Shown here in pieces: positions 16,829 to 27,144 of a stretch of 64,000 bases of DNA (its first letter is position 1; every line of letters starts with the position of its first letter). Source of the DNA: CADCTP01 sp963849885 (lineage in GTDB: Bacteria; Actinomycetota; Actinomycetes; Mycobacteriales; CADCTP01); assembly GCA_963849885.1 (NCBI GenBank), contig CAWKIV010000020.1, positions 310,001 to 374,000 of the forward strand. Direction: 5' to 3'. The translations under genes were made by a program, and so were the position numbers. The notes beneath the pieces are model-generated. The model had not been told where the DNA came from and ran no database searches. It saw only the letters and a list, made by a program, of their open reading frames with translations.

Positions 16829-17971
16829 GCAGCAGCCGGATGCCCTGGTCCGCCGTCGTCGCCCGCCGGCTGGCGCGGCACGGGCTGGCCGCGCCGCTGG
16901 CCGGGTCGCCCGAGGACGTGGTCCGGGCGATGTGCGGCGCGCACGCCCAGGTGATGGTCGCGGGCGAGCTGTCGGTCGCGCTCCGGCTCGCCGGCGGCAG
17001 CCGGGCCGCCGTGCAGGCCGCGCTGTGGACCGACCACACGCTGACCAAGACCTACGGTCCGCGCGGCACCGTCCACTTCCTGCCCACCGCGGACCTGCCG
17101 ATGTGGACCGGCGCGCTGTCCGCGCTGCCGCCGCACTCGCCCTTCCCGGAGGGCGTGCGGCTGACCCCGGAGCAGACCGAGTCGGTGCTGGCCGGCATCG
17201 CGGCGGTGCTCGCCGACGCCGAGCTGACCGTGGACGAGCTGACCGGGGCGCTGGCCGACACGGTCGGGGCGTGGGCCGCGGACCGGGTGATGCCGGCCTT
17301 CCAGGAGCTGTGGCCGCGCTGGCGGCAGGCGACCGGGCTGGCCGCGCACCGCGGCGTCCTCTGCTTCGGCCCCAACCGCGGTCGCAAGGTCACCTACACC
17401 AGCCCGCGCCGGTGGCTGCCCGGCCTGACCCCGGACCCGGCCGGGGTCGGCGCGCTGCTGAGGTCCTACCTGCACGCCTACGGCCCGGCCCGGCCGCGGG
17501 ACTTCGCGCAGTGGCTGGCCGCGCCGCCGTCCTGGGCCGCCGGCGTCTTCGCCGACCACGGCGGCGACGCTCCAGTCGGTGGTCGTGGACGGCGTCGAGG
17601 GCCGGGTCGTCGCCGGCGACGTCGAGCTGCCGGCCGACCCGCCGCGCGGCCTCCGGCTGCTGCCCTACTTCGACGCGTACGTGGTCGGCAGCCACCCACG
17701 GGAGCGGGTCTACCCCGGCCGGGCCGCGGACCGGGCGCTGGCCGGCAGCCAGGCCGGCAACTTCCCGGTGCTGCTGCTCGACGGCGTGGTCGCCGGCGTC
17801 TGGCACCAGAAGAAGGCCGGCAAGCGGCTCGCGGTCACGGTCGAGCCGCTGCGGCCGCTGCCCGCCGCCCGCCGCCGCGAGCTCGCCACCCAGGCCGACC
17901 GGGTCGCCGAGATCCTCGGCGGCACCGCCGACCTCACCGTCGGCACCGTCACCGTCGGCGCGCACGCCTGA
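16825..17971 (+). pseudogene. Winged-helix DNA-binding domain protein (HTH_42 type), frameshifted
   Basis: The first part (16825 to about 17570) begins MSSSRMPWSAVVARRLARHG and contains TKTYGPRGTVHFLPT and HRGVLCFGPNRGRKVTY, hallmarks of the COG3214 'winged helix DNA-binding domain' family. From about 17579 the family continues in the next frame (VVVDGVEGRVVAGDVEL ... LPYFDAYVVGSHPRERV ... LLDGVVAGVWHQKKAGK). One extra base near 17570 would explain the break. Both halves keep good codon structure, so a sequencing error is as likely as true decay. The start overlaps the regulator's stop. Some family members (AlkZ) are DNA glycosylases. Confidence 0.8.
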
Positions 17972-17975
17972 GAGG

Positions 17976-19619
<1,644 letters not shown>

Positions 19620-19725
19620 GGCGGCCTCCTTGCCCGTCGGACCATCTGCCCGGGAGCCTGCCATGCCGGCGCCTTTCCGGCACGGCCCGTCCACAGCCGG
19701 CCGGGCCGACCGACCGCTCTCGACG

Positions 19726-19887
19726 CTAGGGTGTTCTCAACCCGCTGGCGGCGCGGACGACGCCCGACGCCGACCGGCGGCGTTCTCGTCGTCGCCGATA
19801 CAACGACGGTATCGGACTCCTCCTCGGCCTTGCCGGACGACGTCTGGACGCCGTCCGCATCCACCGCGGATTGAGAGACACGCCTAG
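19726..19887. mobile_element. CTAG-flanked inverted-repeat remnant (MITE-like)
   Basis: The left end CTAGGGTGTTCTCAACCCGC (19726-19745) is nearly the reverse complement of the right end GCGGATTGAGAGACACGCC plus TAG (19866-19887). Both outer edges are CTAG, as expected for a target duplication. The right arm closely matches the right arm of the palindrome at 34669-34722. There is no transposase in the 120 bp between the arms. The right end supplies the stop codon of the YCII gene. Confidence 0.5.
19795..19815. promoter_or_regulatory. Palindromic operator candidate upstream of fadD
   Basis: CCGATAC-N7-GTATCGG is a perfect 7-bp inverted repeat of TetR/FadR-like size, about 175 bp upstream of the fadD start. 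The regulator is not in the window. Confidence 0.35.
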
Positions 19888-20228
19888 CCGCCCCAGAAGG
19901 CGCGCAGCTCGAGCATCCCGTGCGCGGCGACCGGGTGCTTCGCGGCGAGCGCGATCGCCTCGTCCAGGTCGGCGCAGTCCAGCACGTCGAAGCCGGCGAT
20001 CTGCTCCTTGGTCTCCGCGTACGGGCCGTCGGTGACCACCACCTGCCCGTCCCGGACCCGGACCGTCGTCGCCTCCGCGGGCGGCCGCAGCCGGTCGCCG
20101 TCCAGCCGGCGCGGCCCGGCCTCGGCCACCCAGGGGTCGGCGGTCTGCGCCCCGCCGGACTCGGTCGGGTCGTCCTCCCGGCTCAGGTCGACCGAGCCGT
20201 CCACGCACACCAGCATCAGGTACTTCAT
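19884..20228 (-). CDS. YCII/DGPF-domain protein
   Basis: A 114-residue protein with the family opening MKYLMLVCVDGS and the DGPYAETKEQIAGFDVLDC core that gives the DGPF group its name. The fold is a ferredoxin-like alpha/beta dimer; biochemical function is unknown. Related proteins accompany ECF42 sigma factors, and a second copy at 51344 does so, but here the neighbour is a cytochrome P450 whose stop lies 17 nt upstream on the same strand. GAGGAGG precedes the ATG. Its stop codon is formed by the end of the inverted-repeat remnant, so its natural C-terminus may have been altered. Confidence 0.85.
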   Translation of the reverse strand: MKYLMLVCVDGSVDLSREDDPTESGGAQTADPWVAEAGPRRLDGDRLRPPAEATTVRVRDGQVVVTDGPYAETKEQIAGFDVLDCADLDEAIALAAKHPVAAHGMLELRAFWGG

Positions 20229-20245
20229 TCCTGCCTCCTCCTCGG

Positions 20246-21451
20246 TCAGCGTCCGGGGGATGACGAACGGGTGCCGCCCGGATCGACAACGACCGGCAGG
20301 GTGGCCAGCCCGCGCAGCACGAACTCGGGCCGCCGGACCGGCTCGCCGGCCAGCTCCAGCCGGCCGAAGCGGTCCAGCAGGGTGGCCAGCGAGACCTGCA
20401 GCTCGACCCGGGCCAGCGGCGCGCCCAGGCAGTAGTGGATGCCGGCGCCGAAGCCCAGGTGCGGGTTGACCGTGCGGCCCACGTCGAGCCGGTCCGGGGC
20501 GTCGAAGACGGCCGGGTCCCGGTTGGCCGCGCCGAGCAGGGCGGCGACCTTCTGCCCCGCCTTCACCTCGACGCCGGCCACCGACGCGTCCTGCTTCGCG
20601 GTCCGCTCGAAGAGCTGCAGCGGCGAGTCGTACCGGATCAGCTCCTCGACCGCCGCCGGCAGCAGCCCGGGGTCGGCGCGCAGCCGGGCCAGCTGGTCGG
20701 GGTGCCGCAGCAGCGCCAGCACCCCGTTGCCGACCACGTTGACGCTGGCCTCGTGCCCGGCCATCTGCAGCAGCACCGCCGTCGCGACCAGCTCGTCCTC
20801 CGAGAGCCGGGACCCGTCGGCGTCCCGGATCCCGATCAGCTCGGACAGCAGGTCGTCGCCGGGCGAGCGGCGCCGGTACGCGATCAGCGACCGGATGTAC
20901 GCCACGTACTCGGCCGCGGCCCGCTCGGCGGCGACCCGGGACTCCGGGGTGACGCGGTACTCGTACAGCTTCACGATCGCGTTGGACCACGGCCGGAGCA
21001 GCCCGCGGTCGGCGTCCGGCACCCCGAGCAGGGCGGCGATCACCGCGACCGGCAGCGGCTCCGCGTAGGCCGGCAGCAGGTCGACGGTCCCGGACAGGCC
21101 GTCGGCCAGCTCCGCCGCGACCGCGGCGACCCGGGGCCGCAGCCGCTCCACCTGGCCGCGCCCGAAGCCGGCCGCGACCAGCCGGCGCAGCCGGGTGTGC
21201 ACCGGCGGCTCGTTCTCCAGCATCGAGTGCACGTGCAGCAGCGTGTACGCCGGCAGCGACTCGGCCGGCCAGCGCGGCGCCCAGAGCCGGCCCAGCCGCC
21301 GGTCCCGGAGCACGGCGTCAGCCTCCGCGTGCCCGTACGTCACGTACATGCCGAGGCCGGCGTGCCAAGCTGCCCGGGCGCGGGCGCGTTCGGCCGCGAA
21401 GACCGGGTACGGGTCGGCCACCACGGCCGGTGCGGCCGGATCGAAGTCCAC
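20246..21451 (-). CDS. Cytochrome P450
   Basis: About 401 residues. The heme-binding loop is FGAGIHYCLGAPLAR, with the axial Cys near residue 340. The ExxR motif is EELIR. The I-helix reads LLQMAGHEASVNV: the conserved acid is present, but the Thr normally following it is Ala, with Ser next, as in a minority of P450s such as EryF. It probably hydroxylates a small hydrophobic or polyketide-like substrate and needs external ferredoxin. A GTG at 21451 gives the usual N-terminus; the earlier frame to 21550 runs into the divergent GDPD gene. A TACCGT box sits 8 nt upstream. Confidence 0.88.
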   Translation of the reverse strand: MDFDPAAPAVVADPYPVFAAERARARAAWHAGLGMYVTYGHAEADAVLRDRRLGRLWAPRWPAESLPAYTLLHVHSMLENEPPVHTRLRRLVAAGFGRGQVERLRPRVAAVAAELADGLSGTVDLLPAYAEPLPVAVIAALLGVPDADRGLLRPWSNAIVKLYEYRVTPESRVAAERAAAEYVAYIRSLIAYRRRSPGDDLLSELIGIRDADGSRLSEDELVATAVLLQMAGHEASVNVVGNGVLALLRHPDQLARLRADPGLLPAAVEELIRYDSPLQLFERTAKQDASVAGVEVKAGQKVAALLGAANRDPAVFDAPDRLDVGRTVNPHLGFGAGIHYCLGAPLARVELQVSLATLLDRFGRLELAGEPVRRPEFVLRGLATLPVVVDPGGTRSSSPGR

Positions 21452-21479
21452 GACCAGGAACGGTAGGGCGAGAGCAGCG

Positions 21480-22304
21480 ATGGGGGGCAGGCCCGGCCGG
21501 CCGCTGGTCGTCGCGCACCGCGGATCCTCGTACGCGGTCGCCGAGCACACCCTCGGCGCCTACCTGCGGGCGATCGAGGAGGGCGCCGACGGGGTGGAGT
21601 GCGACGTCCGGCTGACCCGGGACGGCCACCTCGTCTGCGTGCACGACCGCCGGGTCGACCGGACCTCGTCCGGGCGCGGGGTGGTGTCCGACTTCGACCT
21701 GGACGACCTGCGCGGGTTCGACTTCGGCTCCTGGCACGCCGAGCTGCCGGACTCCGCGGACGGCCTGCTGCAGCGGCGCCCGTTCATCGAGGAGCGGGAC
21801 AGCACCGAGGCACCGGTGCTCACCCTGGAGCGGCTGCTGGAGGCGCTGGCCGACGCCGGCCGGCCGGTCCGGCTGCTGGTCGAGACGAAGCACCCGACCC
21901 GGTACGCCGGGCTGGTCGAGCAGCAGCTGGTCCGGCTGCTGGACCGGTTCGGGCTGGCCACCCCGGCCGACCGGTGGGCCTCCCCGGTGACCGTGATGAG
22001 CTTCTCCCCGGTCGCCGTCCGCCGGGTCCGGCTGCTCGCCCCGGCGCTGCCGACCGTCCAGCTGTACGAGCGGATGCCGGTGCTGCGCCGGGACGGCTCG
22101 CTGCCCACGGCGGCCGACATCGCCGGACCCTGGGTGGAGATCCTGCGGGCGCACCCCGAGTACGTGCGGCGGGTGCACGCCCGCGGCCACCCGGTCTACG
22201 TGTGGACGGTGGACGAGCCGGCGGACATCGAGCTGGTGCTCGGCCTGGGCGTGGACGTCGTGATCACGAACCGGCCGACGGACGTGCTGGCTCGGCTCGG
22301 CTGA
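21480..22304 (+). CDS. Glycerophosphodiester phosphodiesterase
   Basis: A 274-residue GDPD TIM-barrel enzyme that hydrolyses glycerophosphodiesters to glycerol-3-phosphate and an alcohol. VVAHRGSS supplies the first catalytic His, GVECDVRLTRDG the metal-binding Glu and Asp, and LVCVHDRRVDRTS the second His. ETKHPTRY and VYVWTVDEP are also standard. There is no signal peptide, so it is cytoplasmic. It starts 28 bp from the divergent P450 start. Its last 41 bp overlap the tail of the convergent MarR gene. Confidence 0.92.
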   Translation: MGGRPGRPLVVAHRGSSYAVAEHTLGAYLRAIEEGADGVECDVRLTRDGHLVCVHDRRVDRTSSGRGVVSDFDLDDLRGFDFGSWHAELPDSADGLLQRRPFIEERDSTEAPVLTLERLLEALADAGRPVRLLVETKHPTRYAGLVEQQLVRLLDRFGLATPADRWASPVTVMSFSPVAVRRVRLLAPALPTVQLYERMPVLRRDGSLPTAADIAGPWVEILRAHPEYVRRVHARGHPVYVWTVDEPADIELVLGLGVDVVITNRPTDVLARLG

Positions 22305-22746
22305 GGTCCTGGCCGGTGTGATGGGCGACGATCCGGGACAGCAGCTTCTGCAGCTCGGACCGCTCGTCGTCGTCCAGCGGCGCGAGCACCTCCTCGTTGG
22401 CCTCGCGGGCCAGCTCGCGCAGCCGGGCGACCGCGAGCTGGCCGCGGGCGGTGATCTCCAGCGCGTACCGCCGGCGGTCCGCGGGGTCCCGCCGCCGCTC
22501 CAGCAGCCCGGCCCGCTCCAGGATGTCGACCAGGCCGACCAGGTCGCTGGGGTCGAGCAGCAGCACCGTGCTGACCTCGCGCTGGGACACCGGCTCGAGC
22601 TGGGCCACGGTGTGCAGCACGCCGATGCAGCCGGGCCGGAAGCCGGCCTCGATCGCCCACTTCTCGTGGGCCATCCGGTCGGCCATGGCGCGCCGGGTGA
22701 GCTGGGCCAGCCGGTGCGTCAGCGTGGCGACGTCCCGGTCGGGCAT
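22264..22746 (-). CDS. MarR-family transcriptional regulator
   Basis: A 160-residue MarR protein with the winged-helix core (QLEPVSQREVSTVLLLDPSDLVGLVDILERAGLLERRRDPADRRRYALEIT). The DRRR wing is typical. I start at ATG 22746 (MPDRDVATLTHRL); the longer frame overlaps the next promoter. It is divergent from a DrrAB-like exporter, with only 53 bp between starts, so it probably represses that exporter and responds to its drug or lipid substrate. It converges on the GDPD gene with a 41-bp overlap. Confidence 0.88.
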   Translation of the reverse strand: MPDRDVATLTHRLAQLTRRAMADRMAHEKWAIEAGFRPGCIGVLHTVAQLEPVSQREVSTVLLLDPSDLVGLVDILERAGLLERRRDPADRRRYALEITARGQLAVARLRELAREANEEVLAPLDDDERSELQKLLSRIVAHHTGQDLSRAEPARPSAGS

Positions 22747-22787
22747 GCGGTCATCATAAGGCGGTTGACCACGGGGCTGTCCAATGG

Positions 22788-22800
22788 TGGGATGGTCCCA
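22788..22800. promoter_or_regulatory. Palindrome over the exporter start, MarR operator candidate
   Basis: TGGGA-TGG-TCCCA is a 5-bp inverted repeat reaching the first base of the drrA-like ATG. A repressor bound here would block translation-start access or a leaderless promoter. It is short, so support is modest. Confidence 0.25.
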
Positions 22801-23783
22801 TGGATTCACCACCGCCGGCCATCGAGGTGGCCGGACTGGAGAAGCGCTACGGGGACGTCGAGGCGGTGCGCGGCGTCGACTTCCGGGTGGAGGCGGGGGA
22901 GACCTTCGGCTTCCTCGGGCCCAACGGGGCCGGCAAGTCCACCACCATCAACATCCTCTGCACGCTGGCCCGCGCCACCGCCGGCACGGCCCGGGTCGCC
23001 GGCCACGACGTGGCCACCGAGCGGGACGAGGTGCGCCGGTCGATCGGCCTGGTCTTCCAGGACCCGACCCTGGACTCCGATCTCACCGCCGAGGAAAATC
23101 TGCGCTTCCACGCCGAGCTCTACGGCGTGCCCCGGGCGGTGCTCGACCAGCGCATCGACGACATGCTCCGGATGGTCGGGCTGACCGAGCGGCGCGGCAG
23201 CGTGGTGCAGACCTTCTCCGGCGGGATGAAGCGCCGGCTGGAGATCGCCCGCGGCCTGCTGCACTCGCCCCGGGTGCTCTTCCTGGACGAGCCGACCATC
23301 GGGCTCGACCCGCAGAGCCGGGCCTCGGTGTGGGACTACATCCGGGCGCTGCGCGAGCGCGAGGACATCACCGTCTTCCTCACCACCCACTACATGGACG
23401 AGGCCGAGCACTGCGACCGGATCGCGATCATGGACGCCGGCCGGATCGTCGCCCTGGACACCCCGGAGGCGCTCAAGGCCGCCGTCGGCAAGGACCGGGT
23501 GCAGATCACCACCGCCGACGACGAGGCGGCGATCGCCGCGCTGCGCGGCCGCTTCGGCATCGAGGCCGGCATGCACTCCGGCGCGGTGACCTTCTCGGTC
23601 GCGGACGGGGAGCGCTTCGTGCCGCAGCTGTTCGCCGAGCTGGGGGTGTCCATCCGCTCGGTCAGCGTGTCCAGCCCGAGCCTGGACGACGTCTTCCTGG
23701 CCCACACCGGCAGCACCATCCGGGACGCGGAGAGCTCATCCGCCGACCGGATCCCCGCCATGTTCCGCGCCGGGAGGCGATGA
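22800..23783 (+). CDS. ABC transporter ATP-binding protein, daunorubicin-resistance DrrA family
   Basis: A 327-residue ABC ATPase. Walker A is GPNGAGKSTT, the Q-loop is GLVFQDPTLDSDLTAEEN, the signature is TFSGGMKRRLEIARGL and Walker B is VLFLDEPTIGLD, followed by THYMDEAE with the H-switch. The C-terminal extension (SVSSPSLDDVFLAHTG) is characteristic of DrrA-type exporters. It energises export by the permease whose ATG overlaps its stop, probably under the divergent MarR regulator. The substrate could be a drug, antibiotic or lipid. Confidence 0.92.
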   Translation: MDSPPPAIEVAGLEKRYGDVEAVRGVDFRVEAGETFGFLGPNGAGKSTTINILCTLARATAGTARVAGHDVATERDEVRRSIGLVFQDPTLDSDLTAEENLRFHAELYGVPRAVLDQRIDDMLRMVGLTERRGSVVQTFSGGMKRRLEIARGLLHSPRVLFLDEPTIGLDPQSRASVWDYIRALREREDITVFLTTHYMDEAEHCDRIAIMDAGRIVALDTPEALKAAVGKDRVQITTADDEAAIAALRGRFGIEAGMHSGAVTFSVADGERFVPQLFAELGVSIRSVSVSSPSLDDVFLAHTGSTIRDAESSSADRIPAMFRAGRR

Positions 23784-24717
23784 GCGTGACCACTCCGACC
23801 CCCGGCGCCGGCTCCGCCGCGCCGCTCGCCACCGAGGAGACCGCGCAGGTCGCCGCGGCGGTGGCGACCGCCCCGATCGTCCCGGTCCGGCTCGCCGCGT
23901 CCGGCCCGCGGCACACGCTGCGCGCGGTCAAGGTGGTCTGGCAGCGGGAGATGATCCGCTTCTTCCGGGACAAGGGACGGCTGATCTCCGGGCTGGCCCA
24001 GCCGCTGCTGCTGCTCTTCGTGCTCGGCACCGGGCTGTCCGGGCTGGTCCGGGCCGGCACCGGCGGCGTCGCCTTCACCACGTTCCTCTTCCCCGGGATC
24101 CTGGCCACCTCGACGCTGTTCACCGCGATCTTCGCCGGCATCTCGATCGTCTGGGACCGGGAGTTCGGCTTCCTCCGGGAGATGCTGGTCGCGCCGGTGC
24201 CGCGGACCGCGATCCTGGTCGGCAAGTGCCTCGGCGGCGCGACGGTGGCCACCGCGCAGGCGGCCATCGTGCTCGCGCTCGCCGGCCTGGTCGGGGTGCC
24301 GTACGACCCGGTGATGATCGTGACGCTGCTCGCGCTGCTCTTCCTGACCGCGATGACGATCACCGCGTTCGGCCTGATGATCTCGGCCCGGATCAAGCGC
24401 TTCCAGGCCGTCATGCCGATCACGCAGCTGGTGCTGACGCCGATGATGTTCCTGTCCGGGTCGATGTTCCCGCTGGCCGGGCTGCCCGTCTGGCTGGCCG
24501 TGCTGACCCGGGTCAACCCGCTGACGTACGCGGTGGAGCCGATGCGGCACACGGTCTTCGACCAGCTCGAGCTCGATCCGGCGACCCGGGCCGCCCTCGA
24601 CCCCGGCATCACCTGGGGCAGCTGGGTGGTGCCGGTCTGCTGCAGGTCCTGGTGGTCGCCGCCCTCGGCATCGGCATGCTCGCCGTCGCCGCCCTCCAGT
24701 TCCGCCGGCCGGATTGA
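23780..24717 (+). CDS. ABC-2 type permease, DrrB family, with a frameshift near the C-terminus
   Basis: The frame from ATG 23780 encodes an ABC-2 permease with six hydrophobic segments (FLFPGILATSTLFTAIFAG, MMFLSGSMFPLAGLP, TRVNPLTYAVEPMR). After WGSWVVPV near 24634 the frame turns into non-family sequence, while the expected last helix (LLQVLVVAALGIGMLAVAALQFRRPD) continues in another frame to a stop at 24717. Restoring one C in the run GTCTGCTG (as GTCCTGCTG) joins them exactly. It is therefore probably intact in the cell. It is coupled to the ATPase by ATGA. Its restored stop directly abuts the stop of the convergent oxidase gene. Confidence 0.85.
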
Positions 24718-25665
24718 TCAGGTGAGCCGGTCGGCGAGGGCGGTGGCGAGGGCGCGGCCGGAGGACCAGGCCGTCTCCACCCGCGGCTCGCCCCAGGCGT
24801 CGCCGCACAGGCCGACGAGGGCGTCGCCCAGGTGGTAGGGCCGGTCGTGCGGCTGCGCCGGCGTGGACAGCGACCAGCGGTGCACGTGGGTCCAGGCCGG
24901 CCGGTCGTCGATCTCCATCACCCGCAGCAGCGCGGCCAGCACCTCCTCGGCGGCCGCCTGCGGCCGGTCCAGGTGCGGCGCGGCGAACTCGCCGGTGGTG
25001 TGCGCGACCAGCACCGGCGCCCCGTCGCCGCGCCGCCGGCCGTCGTCGGCGACCCAGGACAGCACCGGGTCGTCGCCGACGAAGACCCCGTCCACGTCCG
25101 GCCAGTCCTGCCGCGGCCAGCCGGCGGCCAGCGCCAGCGCGGGCCTGGACTCCCGGTCCCGGACCGCCCGCACCTCCGCGGTCAGCTCGTCCGCGAGCAG
25201 GTCGGACGCCTGCGGGTCGGGCATGGCGAGCACGACCGCCGCGGCCGGCTCGCCGTCCACGGTCGGCCCCGGGCCGACGTCGGACACCTCGACCCGGGTG
25301 ACCAGGTCCAGTCCGGTGGCGAGGTCCTCGACCAGGGAGCGCAGCCCGCCGGCGGCCCCGTACCGGACCGGACCGACGGTGCTCTCGCTCCACCCGCGCG
25401 CGTCCCGGACGGCGAAGCGGTCGGTCCACCGGTGCGCCAGCCCGCGCTCCAGCCAGGAGTCGACCACCTGCTGGAAGTCGGGCGTCCGGCAGGTGAAGTA
25501 CGACGCGCCGAGGTCGACCCGGCGACCGTCCAGCGTGCGGCTGGCCATCCGGCCGCCGGGCACGTACGACCGCTCCCGGAGCTGGACCGGCACGCCGCGG
25601 GCGGTCAGCTCCCGGGCGCAGGACACGCCGGCGATGCCGCCTCCGACCACGATCACGGACTGCAC
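24718..25665 (-). CDS. NAD(P)/FAD-dependent amine-oxidase-like flavoprotein (renalase-like)
   Basis: A 315-residue flavoprotein. The FAD Rossmann motif VIVVGGGIAGVSCARELTARG begins the protein, followed by ERSYVPGGRMASR, the GGR(M/A)-type second motif shared with renalase and related small oxidoreductases. The C-terminal GLCGDAWGEPRVETAWSSGRALA closes the FAD site. The reaction is probably oxidation of a reduced nicotinamide isomer or a small amine, but it is unproved. I chose GTG at 25665; the frame continues upstream to 26166 without homology and overlaps the next gene. It is convergent with the exporter. Confidence 0.82.
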   Translation of the reverse strand: MQSVIVVGGGIAGVSCARELTARGVPVQLRERSYVPGGRMASRTLDGRRVDLGASYFTCRTPDFQQVVDSWLERGLAHRWTDRFAVRDARGWSESTVGPVRYGAAGGLRSLVEDLATGLDLVTRVEVSDVGPGPTVDGEPAAAVVLAMPDPQASDLLADELTAEVRAVRDRESRPALALAAGWPRQDWPDVDGVFVGDDPVLSWVADDGRRRGDGAPVLVAHTTGEFAAPHLDRPQAAAEEVLAALLRVMEIDDRPAWTHVHRWSLSTPAQPHDRPYHLGDALVGLCGDAWGEPRVETAWSSGRALATALADRLT

Positions 25666-25795
25666 CGGACCATCCTGCTGGTTGAGCCGCCCGGGCGCGC
25701 GCCGGCCACGGTCGGGACCGGAATGGTTACCGTCCCGGGCCACCGGGGATATCTCCACCGTCCAGCAGCCGTCGAGGAGTGGCGGAAGAGGTGCC

Positions 25796-26191
25796 GTGCT
25801 GCGCATGGTGACGGTCGACCACGCGCCCTCAAGTGCTGCTGAGGCACGTCGTGAGCTCGGCGCGGACCTCACCAGCCAGGGCCTCCCGGCCACCCTGGTG
25901 GACGACGCCGAGCTGGTGGTCAGCGAGCTGATCGGCAACGCGGTCCGGTACGGCCGGCCGCTGCCCGGCAACGTGCTGAGGGTCGCCTGGAGCGTCGAGG
26001 CCGGCAGCCTGCTGGTCAAGGTGACCGACGGCGGTGGCCGGGAGGCGCCGCGGTTCCGGGAGGCCGGCCCGTCCGACGTGCGCGGGCGCGGCCTGGCCAT
26101 CGTGGACGCGCTGGCCAGCAAGTGGGGCGTCGACCGGTACGAGAACGGCGCCGGCCCGGTGAGCACCGTCTGGGCCGAGCTGGCAGTCTGA
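25796..26191 (+). CDS. ATP-binding anti-sigma regulatory factor (HATPase_c_2, RsbW-like)
   Basis: A protein of about 131 residues with a GHKL ATPase fold: the N-box DDAELVVSELIGNAVRYG, the G1 box LLVKVTDGGG, and the second glycine motif SDVRGRGLAIVDALASKWG. Proteins of this type are serine kinases or anti-sigma factors that work with anti-sigma antagonists. No partner sigma factor or antagonist gene is adjacent. The GTG at 25796 has GGAAGAGG just upstream; an ATG three codons later is the alternative. Confidence 0.85.
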   Translation: MLRMVTVDHAPSSAAEARRELGADLTSQGLPATLVDDAELVVSELIGNAVRYGRPLPGNVLRVAWSVEAGSLLVKVTDGGGREAPRFREAGPSDVRGRGLAIVDALASKWGVDRYENGAGPVSTVWAELAV

Positions 26192-26210
26192 CCCCCTAGG
26201 CTGCGTCCAC

Positions 26211-27137
26211 GTGAGCCGTCGTACCGCCAGCCGCCGCCCGCCCGCCCGCGCCGCCGGGGAGGTGGCGCCCAAGCAGCCGTGCCCGTGCGGGTCCGGCCGG
26301 CGCTACAAGAGCTGCCACGGGGCCGGTGACGTCGCCGTGGCCCGCCCGTTCGAGGGGTTGGCCGGGGAGTGCGACTGGGTCGCGCTGCGCGAGCTGGTGC
26401 CGTCCGCGACCGCGCCGCTGCGGCTGACGGGCGGCGACCGGGACGTCGCGCTGGCCACCGTGCTGCCGCTGGCGCTGCCGGCGATCGTCCGCGCGGACGG
26501 CCGGGTGCTGCTCGGCCTGCAGGTGCACGCCCGGTCCGGTGACGTCAGCCGCGACCTCGCGCACGCGCTGGAGCAGGCGCTCGCCGCCGAGCCCGGCACC
26601 ATGGTCCAGGCCGGCGGGCTGCCCGGTCCCGGCCCGCGGCTGCAGGACCTGCTCGACCCGGACGCGCCCCTGGTGCCGGAGCTGCACGAGGACTTCGGCT
26701 TCTGGCTGGACGGCGCCGACGACCGGTCGGCCGAGGTGCAGGCGTCCATGGAGCGGGCCAACACCGCGGTGGTGCCGACCGTCCGGCTGGCCGGCGTCGA
26801 CGCGGCGTACTGGTGCCGCATCGGGGACAAGGCGCACCTGCGCTGGGCGATGCCGCAGCCGGAGGACGAGCTGCTCGACGCGCTGGCCCGGCTGGGGGCC
26901 GCGGGCCAGCTGCCGCTGGCGCCCGAGGGCACCCGGTACGCCGGGTCGTTCCGGGCGCACGGCCTGCTGGTGCCGGTCTGGGACCTGCCGGTGGACGAGC
27001 CGGCGGAGACCTGGGCGGAGCCGGCGGCGGCGTTCGCCGACCGGCTGACCGCCGCGCTGGGTGCGGGCCAGCCGCTCACCCCGGCCGAGCGGCGCGCCCG
27101 CGACGGCATCCGCGGCCGCCAACTCACCCTCCGCTGA
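26211..27137 (+). CDS. DUF5926 family protein with SEC-C metal-binding motif
   Basis: A 308-residue protein. The N-terminus is basic (SRRTASRRPPARAAG) and carries a SEC-C motif, CPCGSGRRYKSCHG, which binds one zinc in SecA and many unrelated proteins. The remainder fits the actinobacterial family DUF5926, with regions such as LHEDFGFWLDGAD and WCRIGDKAHLRWAMPQPED. Function is not known. The GTG at 26211 lies 8 nt after a TAGGCT box, so transcription may be leaderless. Confidence 0.85.
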   Translation: MSRRTASRRPPARAAGEVAPKQPCPCGSGRRYKSCHGAGDVAVARPFEGLAGECDWVALRELVPSATAPLRLTGGDRDVALATVLPLALPAIVRADGRVLLGLQVHARSGDVSRDLAHALEQALAAEPGTMVQAGGLPGPGPRLQDLLDPDAPLVPELHEDFGFWLDGADDRSAEVQASMERANTAVVPTVRLAGVDAAYWCRIGDKAHLRWAMPQPEDELLDALARLGAAGQLPLAPEGTRYAGSFRAHGLLVPVWDLPVDEPAETWAEPAAAFADRLTAALGAGQPLTPAERRARDGIRGRQLTLR

Positions 27138-27144
27138 GCCGGGG

